The notes under the pieces are model-generated. The model searched no databases and had not been told where the DNA came from. It saw nothing but the letters and a program-made list of their open reading frames with translations. A stretch of DNA of 64,000 nucleotides from Timema cristinae (lineage: Eukaryota; Arthropoda; Insecta; Phasmatodea; Timematidae). Below, piece after piece: positions 47,490 through 58,460 of this stretch. The stretch's first letter is position 1. Each line of letters starts with the position of its first letter. The position numbers and the translations under genes were made by a program. The stretch is from the NCBI GenBank assembly GCA_039000515.1, contig JBCFYV010000012.1:8612287-8676286 (forward strand), read 5' to 3'.

Positions 47490-47813
47490 ATTTTATGTGG
47501 CCCGAACACATATAAACTCTTTTTAAAAGGTTTAATTGTCAACCCAGACTTGATGGCTGCTGTGGCTTGTATTGTGCAACAAGAACTGCCTGTGTCTATT
47601 AACGACATAAATGATACAGGTCCTATCTTAACTTCCTTCAGGTATTTATCCAAATCTGCAGTTATGTTCCTCTCAGTGTTAGTGATTCGAATATGTTCTT
47701 CCGCTTGCCTGTTTCGGTTAGTACAGAAACACCTGGTATGACCCTTTTGGCCACAAACTAAACATTTTATTGGTCCTCTTGTCTCCGAGCAGTCTCGAGA
47801 CATGTGTCCATAA
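47486..47813 (-). pseudogene. Gag zinc knuckle end and retroviral-type protease remnant
   Basis: Reading from 47813: GHMSRDC (the end of one CCHC knuckle), then CLVCGQKGHTRCFC (a second knuckle), then about 40 residues later SLIDTGSSCC, the aspartic protease DTG active site. The frame ends soon after and the next minus-strand sequence is integrase, so RT and RNase H are deleted. The first half of the first knuckle lies across the nested insertion, near 49760. Confidence 0.75.
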
Positions 47814-47820
47814 TTTGCAC

Positions 47821-49752
47821 CCTACCTTTTAGAGCTAAAAGGGAGGGGTGCAAGTATACATAACACAAATAACATTGAAAGCAACAATTTATTGGGTGAA
47901 CACATTAGATAATACATAACCAAATCAATGGAATGTTCATAGGATTTTGGTTGTCCATTATTTGCTTATCACAAGCAATCGTAGGCGTTCTCTTCAACAG
48001 ATTACAAAGGAATAATACAGCTGGCTAGCAGCCAAGTAGTGCGTCTGGGGGTACCCTAGAAACCAAACTATATTAGATATTGGCTAAAGCCACAAGTACA
48101 GTTTACTCAAAATGCCCTAAGGCGGACCCTAACCAATAAAATACTCAAGTGTACCCGTTTAGGTAAACAAGCTAAACGGCGTTAAGGTCATGCCCACGGT
48201 ACCGGGAGTCAACTGTACCTCACAATCTAATAAATAGTACGCCCCAATAGGGGACCTACAGCATTGGTAGAGGTATACCAACACCGAGTTAAATATCAAG
48301 GTTTACAATTAGAAAGTACATAATATAAGGGTAACTGTCCTCCAGGGCGAGGCTTAAGGCGCTCGTCTAATGGAAGAGATAAAGCAACAACCCAGCGACG
48401 CCCTGCGGTCTCGCATATACTCGAAAATCCCAAAACAGGGGCTACAATAATACTAAATAGCAATAAAGTAGGCGGGTCCTAGAACAGGCCCGGACAACCC
48501 AATTAGGCAGATAATTACTTCCAGTAACTCCCTAATACCCAAGGCAGACGTACTCCACAGTAACAATTGTATTTAACAAATCTTAACAACAATACAACGC
48601 TTCAGCGCAACTATTTTTATTTAGTCGAGGCACCCACATATTGATATGAGTAAGTTCCCTACAGGTATAAAAGCTGACATGTAACCAACACAAAATTTAA
48701 CTTATGGTGAACCCACACTACCAATACATTTGGGCGTAGCATCAACCCTAGCACGCTAGTGTGGAGAAGGTAGGCATTCCCACTTTACAGAGTATACAAG
48801 AAACACGTGTAAACAAACTGACTAGCTGTCCGAATGGGGCCTAGCCGTCTACTAGTCATCCAACTGGTATAAAGGCTAAAACATAACCAACATAAAACTT
48901 AAACAATGGTGAACCCATGCTAACAATATCGGTGGGCAGACCACCCAACCCTAGCAGCCAGGTGTAGCTAAGGTAGGCATTCCCACCTCACAGAGTACAC
49001 AAGAAAAACATATTAGCAAAACGAACTAACTGCCCTAAGAGGGCCTAGTTCGCTGCTACTCTTCACTCAGTTAGTCGGACGATATCACATCCATATTACT
49101 ATAGTCGGTTGCACGCCAAGAGTTCAGCGAAGTAACAAGACCTCCACCATGTCTCCTTCAAACAAGTACGGTACCTTACAGTAAAACAAGTTCATTAGCC
49201 ATTGGAAAACGTAGCCAACGATCCTCTACCCCAATTGTTTCTATTGGAAAACAATAGAGCGTAGAGTGCACCAGCAGATTAATATGTTGTGAGCAAACCA
49301 GCAGTGGCGGGGGCTAGCTCAGGCGAGCTCAGGATACCACTCCTTTGGACGCCATAGCGTCCTGATGTAGAGGTGAAGATCCTCCGAGACACAGCCGAAT
49401 AGAACTATAGTAGGTCAGCCAGTCGGTTCTATACAATAAAAAAAGGTGTTTTTCTCAGCACGACACTCGTAGTACCAAAAAAAGGAAAGTACGGAAAACT
49501 CACCGCCAGGGATGAGAACCAGGGATAAGAGAGGGGTGGAAGAATAAACCAATCGCACCTCAGGAAGGCCACGCATGCGCAACCAGCCAAGAGGGGAGTA
49601 AAAAGGTGGGGGGGCAGAAATCAAACGACGGAAAAGTCTAGGGGTTTAGGGGTAGAACATGAGAATTCCCGACAGACGCCAAACTAGTCGGTAATTAATA
49701 TTTCATAACAGGCAATCACTTGTGCGAGCTAAATCATTTTAGCTCGGCACAA
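47821..49752. mobile_element. Unclassified 1.9-kb non-coding insertion with a hairpin at each end
   Basis: This sequence splits the first gag CCHC knuckle: CFNC lies just right of it and GHMSRDC just left. Each boundary is a strong palindrome. 47815-47853 has arms TTGCACCC and CCTTTTAG paired with CTAAAAGG and GGGTGCAA. 49720-49752 has arms TTGTGC and AGCTAAA paired with TTTAGCT and GCACAA. Both share the TTG..C plus TTTTAG/CTAAAA scheme. The inside is GC-richer than the flanks, has no credible ORF and holds a tandem duplication of about 200 bp (48664-48845 and 48866-49049). No clear target-site duplication was found and the exact edges are uncertain by a few bases. Confidence 0.6.
48664..49049. 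repeat. Tandem duplication of about 200 bp inside the nested insertion
   Basis: Both units run GGTATAAAAGCTGACATG-like, ATGGTGAACCCA, AACCCTAGCA, GGTAGGCATTCCCAC, CAGAGTAYACAAGAAA and GGGCCTAG in the same order, at about 75-85 percent similarity by eye. Confidence 0.75.
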
Positions 49753-50435
49753 ATTTTAACAATTAAAACAACGTTGTTTCCGTTTTTGCATTTTGATAGT
49801 ACGTTGAATCTGGTCGCTCATGCTTTATTTCATTTTGAGATGGTCAGCCTCTTTCTTGACTAATATCGTGTAAGCTGCCCATGTCACTTCCGGTTTGTAG
49901 TCCTAGCCTAGGTTGCTTACCTTATCTCCATGAAACCTGTTTCCCAGGACGATTTGCAGCACGTTTTGAACGCTGTGCATTCACTTCTTCGAAATCCCTT
50001 ATGTCATGAAGGAGGTAATCCAGGTCATCATGGTGTTTGCTTATGAGGAGAGTACTTAATTCACGTGACCACAGGCCAATCGCAAGTTGTTTATTAGTGT
50101 CTGTGAACTCTAATCCCATGTATGTTCTCATTTTTGTCTTGCATACGGCTCTTCATTTGATCAATTTTTTCTGTGAGGCTTAAAGTTCCCACAAAGGTCC
50201 GTCGAAATTGACGTTCGAATTGGTCCCAGCTGACTGTTTTTGATAGATGGGACCGATACCAATGTTGAGCTGCACCTATGGGGTGAGTCCTAGGGACTCT
50301 AACTTGAAAGGATTCTGCCATTTATGGAGTTCCACCATGGTGTTTTTTATCTGTAGCCACTCAGACGCGTTCATTCCTGATGACTCACCATTAAAGTGGG
50401 GGATGGTTTTCGCTAAGTCAGGCATTATATTTTAA
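49753..50435 (-). pseudogene. LTR retrotransposon gag (capsid) relic
   Basis: Minus-strand frames: 50321-50094 holds HPIGAAQHWYRSHL...WDQFERQFRRTFVG, the typical retrotransposon Gag capsid pattern (A..WY...W..F...F). 50131-49922 continues with FTDTNKQLAIGLW. Further down, in another frame, comes KRKQRCFNC, the first half of a zinc knuckle. At least two frameshifts. Confidence 0.7.
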
Positions 50436-50959
50436 GTTGGTTCTGGTATTTGATGTTGCTGCGAACTCATCATTTCAAAAAGAGTTTATCACGCTGGCGG
50501 TTTCTTTCCAAAATTAGGTTCAGAACATCCTGCATGGACATAACCAAGTCCGTCTGATGTTCCGCCACTACCTCCTCATGGTTTCCTCCAAAACGTTTTG
50601 GTCTTGCTGTTACATTTTGTATTTATTTTATTTTTGTCAGGTTATTGGAAATTAGATCACAATTAGTTCGTTTTCAAACACTTGTAACTCAAGATATATA
50701 TATATAATACATACACAAATATTGTGTAAATTTGTTCCACGCTAGCCAAGATGGTGACCATGGCGTACACACGTATTCAAGTCTTATTTTACCGCTCATC
50801 ATCCGTGACAATTTGTCTATTTTTCTATTTTTATTTTATTAGCAATGGCAACCCGTTAATATTACTATTTAAGTCCAAGACATGTAACTTTGATGAATTT
50901 TCCGATTGGGTACCACAAACATAAATAACGCGTCAGGTGTTTTGTGCAATTAAACACAA

Positions 50960-51239
50960 AGAAAACCGGTTACGCATTTAAACTCAGAAATGGGTAAATT
51001 CTATGTTCATCTCCCTTCTGATTTATTGTATCTCACATGGTCTAATTATCGCACAATTGTTGGTCAACATAACATATTCTACACACATATTGCACAAACA
51101 CGCCCCGTTACACAACCCTCGCTCACACACCTCTCATCCCGTTCGCATGTCGACATTCCACGCACTCACTGTCCTGTTTCTCCTTCGCAGCAACCAGTGG
51201 TTCCAACTTCACGCAATTAGTTTCGGTGAGTTTCTAACA
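50960..51239 (-). repeat. LTR (5' LTR of the element)
   Basis: The outer end TTTCTAACA at 51239 equals the inner end of the other LTR at 46076. The left limit (near a possible primer-binding site) could not be fixed. Confidence 0.7.
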
Positions 51240-51835
51240 GGTACAACATATTTTTGATACATTGTAAATGTAAACTGAAGTGCTAATGACCTACTCCTAA
51301 TGCGATTAGCACCTATAAACTCGATAAAAGAGATGACCAAATGGTTAATAGACTATTTATGGCTATAGTCAATGCTGGAAAAAGTTGGCTCGAGAAAGAC
51401 TTTTACATAATATTTCAGAGACCCTCACGGGAATCGTCACTGAAAACGTAGATTCTGAAACATTATTAGAAATTGAAGCAGACATCTCAATGGTGGATTT
51501 GAGGTCCTAGAAAACTGTGTCGGTACCAGGAAGCCCATCAGAATCCGAACACAGCCCTGCAACAACGAGCACCAGACAAGGGTCAGTTCCCCACCAGCAT
51601 GATCAAGGACACCACCAGAGCTACCTTCCTTTATAGTGCAAGGAGAATCAGCAGTCACCCCTTCAAGGATCCGGTAATACAGCCCTGTTACAAGCCCAGC
51701 CAGAGTAGTCCAGTTTAGAAAATACATCGAAGAGATCGAGATGCCAAGGTAAGAATACCAGCAGTTAATGCAATCTATTCAGGCAAACAGACGCATGAAG
51801 ACCGATTTAGAAACATCGAGACCCATCTGTACCGC

Positions 51836-52252
51836 ATGACCCCCAGAGAGGGTCCGGCTCATCAACACCCACCAGCAGGAGGAGGAGCGGTGCCTAGACC
51901 GGCAGCGATCGTTCCGACGAGAGAGGCGTGGCAGTCGTTACTCCCACCAGACACGGCCCTGCTGGAGGTAGATGAAGCATCCGCTTTGAGGGCCACCCTA
52001 GCCCTGAAAGCAAAATCGACTGATCTCCCATCTGGACGGGACAAACACCAAGTGAACTTCCTGCTTACAATGACTTACAGATACCCGGATATACCGGCCC
52101 AGACCCAACAGGTGCTAATACACCGGATAAACACAATAAACATTGTCCTAACAAAGGGATGGTCCACAGATATAGTGGCAGCAGGAGGTGACACTATATT
52201 TGGTATCCATCGACGGGGAGGTTCGTGTACCAATCCTGGTTTTGTACACTAG
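51836..52252 (+). other. Unrecognised 139-codon frame in GC-richer patch, possible transposon relic
   Basis: An open frame with Pro/Gly-rich start and mixed helical middle (TALLEVDEASALRATLALK), ending TNPGFVH. The frame reads open upstream (EDRFRNIETHLYRM). Composition differs from the surrounding intron. It recalls ORF1/gag-like proteins of retroelements in style, but I cannot name a family. It lies in intron 1 of P450 copy 2 and has no splice sites joining it to the gene. Confidence 0.25.
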
Positions 52253-52542
52253 GGGCTAGTGTCAAAAACCTTAGCTCAGTTCAAATCTCATTTGTAAACT
52301 GAGATAAGGGTCGTTGCCTCGATTTTATTTATGGCTGCGTAAGATATTATTAGTAGCACGTCAGTTTCAGCTTTCACAGTGATTATTTTACGACAAAGGG
52401 TCTGGATGTTTGTTTTGTTTTGGAGCGCATTTAGTTTGTAAGTCCTGGGTTTATTTAAAAAAATGTTTAGAGAGCATACTCTAAATATCTATTTTAATAA
52501 TAAACCAAGTCATCACATTTATTTAGTAACTTGTGTGTGTAG

Positions 52543-52677
52543 GTCAACGCTGGCGTGATATGCGTAATGCATTGACCCCTACCTTCACATCCAGTAAGAT
52601 GAGGAGTATGTTTATTCTGTTGAACCAAGTTGGTCAGCAAATGGCCGAATACCTGCAAGATCTACATAAAACACATG
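52543..52677 (+). CDS. Cytochrome P450 copy 2, exon 2 (helix C)
   Basis: A 135-nt exon, acceptor GTGTGTAG and donor GTAAAAGC, phase 1 in and out. It encodes GQRWRDMRNALTPTFTSSKM: the WxxxR motif (WRDMR) of helix C, whose Arg contacts a heme propionate, followed by the conserved P-x-F-T/S-S-x-K-M segment. It then continues into helix D. No counterpart for copy 1 is in the window because that copy is cut at the left edge. Confidence 0.95.
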
Positions 52678-52884
52678 GTAAAAGCTTACATCGTTATTTA
52701 ATTTCATATACACAATTTGAAAACTTTCCCAAATCTACAGGATATATATTATTTTATTTTTATAGTAACCTTATAATAGTAGGTTAAGCGTCCAGACACA
52801 AGGGATGGACAGCAGTGTGTCACTAGCGAATCTGATTTGTTTCTTTACTTAAAATTGCTTATGCTAACAGAAAAAAAGTTATTG

Positions 52885-52975
52885 GTATAGTAATAGTAAT
52901 AGTAATAGTAATAGTAATAATAATAATAATAATAATAATGGTAATACTACTAATAATAGTAATAATAATTAAAAT
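52885..52975. repeat. (TAG/TAA)n microsatellite
   Basis: AGTAAT units pass into AATAAT and TAATAG units. On the minus strand this directly follows the LINE relic at 52970-53620 and is probably its 3' tail. Confidence 0.9.
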
Positions 52976-53620
52976 ATGAACTTTCTTTCGAAAGGTCCAA
53001 TGCCTTGTCCAAATTGAGCCTTCCAGCATGTCCTATAAGCAGCTTCCTTTAATAGATTCTTAAACTTAATCCTATTCCCTTGTTTAAGAATATATCCACC
53101 GGTCACATTTGACTTATTCATGGTCCTCTTCCACTCTTCCACTCTGCCTTCTATGGCATCACTCAATAAGCCATTTCTTATAAGACTGTGACCCATCTAT
53201 TTGGCCTTTCTTTGTAGAATAATCTGCAAAGTGGTTCTCTTTTCATTGACACTTCCTAGAAAATTTGAATTAGTCATCCGATCTGCCCACTTTATCCTCT
53301 ATATTTCATTTCAGCCCCAATTTGTGAAGTTCCACATTCTCCAGCTACAGATTTCCCACAGCAATTTTCAGTAATGATTTTCTCTGGGATATTCTCATTA
53401 CGTTATACTATTTGAGATAAACGTTCATTACATACATTCGTCCAGTTTTAACTAATTTATTTATCATAACTTGAAGACCTTCTTTGTTCTAGTCTACTAT
53501 GCTAAATCCGAAGTTGATTGTACTTATCCTCGTCCTCGTCTTTTAGAAATCTCCAGCTCCAGCCACTAAAGCTTCCTTTGCAAGCCACACTCTATACATA
53601 TTGAAAAGACTTAATGATAA
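52970..53620 (-). pseudogene. LINE reverse transcriptase C-terminal relic
   Basis: Minus-strand pieces: WLAKEAL near 53580, then KWADRMTN, then VNEKRTTLQIILQRKAK, then MGHSLIRNGLLSDAIEGRVEE (53196-53130). This series (I-K-W-x-D-R-x-T-N ... R-x-x-W-x-G-H-x-x-R ... I-E-G) is the usual C-terminal tail of many LINE pol proteins in insects. It is frameshifted and has stops. It lies in P450 intron 2, antisense. Confidence 0.65.
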
Positions 53621-53947
53621 GACCCTTACCTTACTACTCTTCCTGGCTACAAGCTATTGATATCCCTGTATTCAATATTAGTCATAGCTTTATTTACCAT
53701 TTTCTTATCATTCTTATTTTATTTATTACTATTCTTTTCTTTATTACTATTTTTTTCTTTATTATTATTCTTTTTTACATTTTTATTCTAGTTATAATTC
53801 AATTTTTATATTCTATTGTTCTTATCATATTCGTCTATGTATAGCTCCCATATTTCTATTAACTCTTTCTGATCGTTCACTTCCTTTCCTGTTGAATCTT
53901 CTATTTCTTGTGTTCAAATTCCGTTGCTCCCTTTTTATGTAACCTTT

Positions 53948-54030
53948 AAATTAAAAAATAACACCTGGACCCGGGAATATAGCCCAGGACGCTTGGCTTA
54001 GTACCACTGGCCTCTTCAGGAGTCATACCG
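53948..54030 (-). repeat. SINE-like head, family D, inverted
   Basis: The reverse complement reads GGCCAGTGGTACTAAGCC then AAGCGTCCTGGG and CCCGGGTCCAGGTGTTATTT, matching 12943-13040. Confidence 0.45.
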
Positions 54031-55230
54031 TGCCAATAATTTTAGGCAGTTAATTCATCTTCGCTTACATAATTTTATGTATGCTAATTATTTGTAATCC
54101 ATTATCTCTTTTTATTTAACATTTATAACCCCTTCTCTAGCCCTATCAGTCTTTCTTCTCGGCTCATTGTTCAGTCTTCTATGGTCTTGTCTTCCTTTTT
54201 ATATGCTGATATTCTTCCCACTATTATTTTCTGCCATCTTATCGAGCGTGTATTATGCTATCCATAGTTTCGTTGGACCGCTCTTTCTTTTACAGAGTCT
54301 CTTTCAATATTTCCAGTCTATACTTATTGACTTCATACCACTATTCCTCAGCAAACACACTTTCACTAATATCACTTAATTATTTCACAAATGTCTTCCG
54401 TACTATATTTTGTGCACATATGAGGTTCTCTAGATCCCCTATAGTCTTTTTTTTCAGTCCCTTGAATTTCTTCCAGCATATTGTGGTCTGAATGAATGTC
54501 TACTGATAGCTTTGTTTTCGCAATTTTCACACGGTTTCTGAATCATTGATTGACGATTGTAAAGTCTGAGACCCGTCCCTGTATCCCGGTTTTCTTATGT
54601 CTGTGTTATGTCTACTGAACAATGTATTTGTGACCACCAATTAAGTCCTCTGACAGAAATTTGTGATCGTGTCTCATTTTCTATTTCTCTTTATTATTTA
54701 ATATCGGCCTATTGTATCACGTTTTCCTCATTTCCCCACGCTCCTGTTCCGATTCCCCATTAAAAGAGTATGTACTTTTCCTCTTCTTTCTTGTCCAAAT
54801 AGTTCTACTATTTAATAATTTATTCCACCTCTTTATTGCCATGGACTGATGTTAACATATACAACAGTACAATGAGAATATCCATTAGATTTACACTCAT
54901 ATTAATGCATATTAATCTGTTATCTACACTTTGAACACAGTTTGCTTGATTTACAATAACTACCATTCTCTCTCTAGAATAGTTAATGTGATATTATCTA
55001 GTCTTAAGATAGAGGTCCGGGGTTAGAGTTCTGCTAGAGTCAAAAATGTATTATTGGTGAATTGTTGGCCGGAGAAGTGTTTGTGGTGCCTATTATACAA
55101 TATCAAGTTTGTTAGTAAATTATGTGCAAATATAATCAATGTATTCAAAAAGTGTACATTAAGTACTTCTAATGGTCATTTCCCTAACTGGTAAATTAAT
55201 ACCATAGGATTCGTTTGATGTTTTAGAAAA
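54031..55230. other. P450 intron 2, pyrimidine-rich, no gene
   Basis: T/C-rich on the plus strand, giving spurious hydrophobic frames (53614-53844, 54167-54379). Some of it may be the upstream part of the minus-strand LINE, but nothing can be read. Confidence 0.45.
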
Positions 55231-56340
55231 GTGGTCTTAAACTCAAACTCGTCAAAGGATCAGATTCACAAACTCGGATTGCTTTGCGGGCCACAGTCTA
55301 TAAAAATATGTTCACTTAAATCTGTTAAATATTTTTGTCTTACTACCCTTCCCGAAAAGCAAAGTAAGGCGGTCGTTGGGAAAAATGCAGAAATGTTATT
55401 AGAGGCTAGTAAGGAGATAGGTTTAGAAGAGAACGCTTAAAACACTAAATATATGATCACACAGAGACAACCGATTGGGCTCAATAATTTGAAGATTACT
55501 GAGAACAACATATCATTTGGTGACTGGCGGTCTAGGGGTAAGGTGTCAGACTTCTATGCTGGCGGCCGGGTTCAATCCTCGGTCCCGGCAAAGATTTATC
55601 TGATTACCAAACCCTTCCTTCACCTCTGACAAGACATCTTGTGAATGTGAGGAATGCCAGGCCTCCACCGTGGTTCGGATTCCACGTTAAACTGTAGGTC
55701 CTTCATTTCATCTCACAATCACCCTACCATTACACATTAGCGTAAGTGCGTATAACCCGAACGGGTAGTAAGACGCGGTGCTAATAATAATAATAATAAT
55801 AACATATCATTTGACAGTGTTAATGATTTTAAATATTTGGAACAGTTTTAACTACCAATAATGATATTTGTTTAGAAATTAGGAAGATAACACAGCATGC
55901 TATAACTCGGTCAGTATGTTGTTGACATCTCACCGGCTGTCAAGGAATGTAAAACTAAGGATATAAAAAACAAAAGTTTTACCGGTTGTTCTCTGTGTGC
56001 ATGAAACGTGGGCTCTTACCCTACATGACGAAAACAAATGTAGGATGCTCTAAAGGGAGGTATTTGGTCCAAAAAGGGATGAATGAGGCTACTGGGGAGG
56101 CGAGGTCACATAATTTTGAGCTATATACCCTGTACTAATTAAAAGACATTGTTAGGATAGTAAAGTATCGTAGATTACGGTGGGCAGGACATGCAGCGTG
56201 AATGGGAGATTCTAGAACCTTGTTAAGGATATTAACCTGCAAACCTAATGGGAAGACATAGATATAGATGGGAGGATAACATTATAATGGACCTGAAAAC
56301 GATAGTATGTAAAGATGTGAACTGGATATAGCTATCTCTA
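55231..56340 (+). pseudogene. LINE pol C-terminal relic split by a SINE
   Basis: Plus-strand pieces in changing frames: LLEASKEIGLEENA (about 55395-55437), LKITENNISF just before the SINE, then after it FKYLEQF, DISPAVKECK and the RRLRWAGHA block (56172-56200), followed by NPMGRH-type remnants. These match the end of the RT domain and the R-R-x-R-W-x-G-H tail of insect LINE pol. Stops and frameshifts throughout. Confidence 0.7.
55520..55800 (+). mobile_element. Full-length SINE family A with 13-bp target duplication
   Basis: The head is GTGACTGGCGGTCTAGGGGT, B box GGTTCAATCC, body as in 25701-26006 and (TAA)n tail to 55800. It is flanked by AACATATCATTTG at 55507-55519 and again at 55801-55813, a clean LINE-type target-site duplication. 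It interrupts the LINE relic frame, so it is younger than that element. Confidence 0.92.
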
Positions 56341-56833
56341 TAGGGTGTAGTGATATGGGCTGGATAGAACTATCTCAAGATAGTGTTAGGGTGGAATGAT
56401 GTAACACTACACTAGCTACTTGATTCTATATATGTATTTAAAAGCACTGGTGTGTATTAATTAAAATATTTTAAAACTTATAGCACCCAATTGTTTATGT
56501 GGTCTAGCGACGTCCTTGAAGCATTATTTGTTAAGCTATGTAAATAAAAACTTTCACGCAAAATGATGCAGCTATTAGATAAAATTAAATTTCTAGAAAT
56601 ATAGAAAGAGTTCCTCCAAGATATAATTAATTTTGTTTTAATATGGTCACAATAGGAAATTCTAATATAAATGAGAATTGTTTAAGTAGCTTTTAAGTTT
56701 AAGAATTGCCTTTTCAATAAGAAATACAGCCCTTAGAGGATACTTCCCTTCAATTAAGTGAGACCCTTGTTTATTACCTATTCTACAAAAAAATTAAATG
56801 TGTTTAAACAGCTCTTTACACTTTTTCTTTCAG

Positions 56834-57039
56834 GCAAAGACGTTCATACTATGGAGATGAAGGATTTTTTCACAAGATTTGCCAGTGACGTGATCGCCAC
56901 AGCAGCTTTTGGTATCCAAGTAAATTCTATGAAGGACCCGACCAACGAATTTTACAAGGCAGGAAAACAGCTCGCCAATTTTGAGGGCTTACAAAAGTTG
57001 ATTTTCCTCGGCTACTTATTCTGCAGCAAACTTATGACA
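56834..57039 (+). CDS. Cytochrome P450 copy 2, exon 3 (helix E-F region)
   Basis: A 206-nt exon, acceptor CTTTCAG and donor GTGAGT, phase 1 in and phase 0 out. It encodes KDVHTMEMKDFFTRFASDVI ATAAFGIQVNS, followed by a DP..EFY segment and a hydrophobic F-G loop region. The sequence pattern DVIATAAFGI is typical of CYP9/CYP6-type enzymes. In-frame stops bound it on both sides. It joins exon 4 at 59791 without a split codon. Confidence 0.95.
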
Positions 57040-57419
57040 GTGAGTTGAATTTCAAACAAAATATAATTATGTTTTACTATTTGAAAGAAAACAACCTCAT
57101 AGCTAAGGATGACGTATTTTTATTAAATTATTACACTCAATATTTTAACATAATCAAAGTTTTACTTATGAAACAAAATTATTTAATGGCTAGAAAATTG
57201 GAGGGGTTGTCAAAAAACTAATAAAAACCCGTGAAAATTGGTTATAAAAAGGAAATTTATTTATCACTCTTAAGATTATGTTGGTCAAATTATCTTGGGT
57301 TAAATTCTTTGAGCATTAGCTTAAAATTTTCTTTCACTTTCTCACCTCAAGCCTAAGTATTGTAATAATGAGAATTTACGACCTCAAAATAATTATAAAT
57401 TTTTACGTTTTATGTTTGT

Positions 57420-58460
57420 CTGAACCCAAAAAAGTAGATTTTACCCTTATGTGTGTCCCCATGTTTGTCTCTCTACTTCTCTGGCTACATTTTTGAAACA
57501 GTTTTATGGATTTGGTTCATACTTGATATTTAGATGTTATATGGCAATATCTAGGTTTTTTAAAATTTAGACCCTACCACTAAGGGTAGTGTACTGATGA
57601 GTGCTTTTTTTGAATTTCAAATTTTTCGAAAGTAAATATAACGATTTTATACTTGATTTTTGGGTAAAAATTCGGCTTACTGATAAATGATTTTAGACAT
57701 TTCAGAATATTGAGAAAATGGCTCTAACAATTTTGTTTAAAATTTTGATTTGGGTTGCTTTTGATGCACTCAAATAACATTTTATACTTGTTTATTAGGG
57801 CTAAATTCGTTTAAGGGTATTTTACTATTGATGGAATAAAGAAATTGAAACATTTTAAAACCCACTCAATTGATTTGGTTAAAAATAAAATCTGGTAAAT
57901 AAAATGTGTATTTATTTTTCTTTAAAAAACATTTACAAGTAGTTTATTGATAACTGATTTAGTAAAAGTGGCATTTTTAGAAAACAATCTTAATGCTTTT
58001 GTTCAAAATATGTATTGAAGTACTATTTTATTTAATAAATAATATAATACGAGTATAACATTTTTTTAGGGCACCTTACATTTGACAGATCTTAAAAAAA
58101 TTTGAAATATTTTTAAGTTGACCTTGAATATTGAGCACAAAAGAAATATCAGGGAATCGATTTCATGATAAATAAGAATAGGCTACATTTTTATTTTTAC
58201 AAATTAAAAATAATAATAGTAAGGTGGTTTACAAATAGATTATTTTTGAAAATTATTAAAAATTTGTTAGAAATATTTGAACAATTTGGTTTAATATTTA
58301 TAATAATACTTAGAACCGCGTCTTACTACTGTTAATAGTTATATACCGAGTGTTTTAATTGTGATTAAGAAGATGAGGTTTTTTTATTAGGAAAAATTAA
58401 GGGTAGTTTACTGAAAATTTATTTTTGAAAATGTTCTTACAAGCTCTAATATATAAAGGA
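57420..58460 (+). repeat. AT-rich repeat with AAGGGTAGTTTACTGA phrase, plus orientation
   Basis: AAGGGTAGT.TACTGA-type phrases occur near 57583, 57808 and 58400 (the last equals 200-225 in copy 1). The stretch 57440-57600 is the reverse-oriented match of 30560-30720. Family unknown; part of P450 intron 3. Confidence 0.6.

Larger units (their letters stand above)
45850..51239 (-). mobile_element. Decayed Gypsy-like LTR retrotransposon in P450 intron 1, antisense
   Basis: Similar terminal segments at about 45850-46076 and 50960-51239 bracket minus-strand gag, protease and integrase remnants in canonical order. In both, the minus-strand end reads TGTTAGAAACTCACCGAAAC. The reverse transcriptase and RNase H regions are missing: protease sequence joins integrase sequence at about 47488. 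Gag is split by a separate insertion (47821-49752). No envelope-like frame is seen. LTR divergence and many stops show an old copy. Confidence 0.8.

Noticed and set aside
51437..51727. 96-codon minus-strand frame
   Set aside because: Most likely the shadow of the plus-strand relic in the same GC-richer patch.
53614..54491. Hydrophobic plus-strand frames that look like membrane proteins
   Set aside because: They come from T/C-rich low-complexity intron DNA, with no conservation or splice context.
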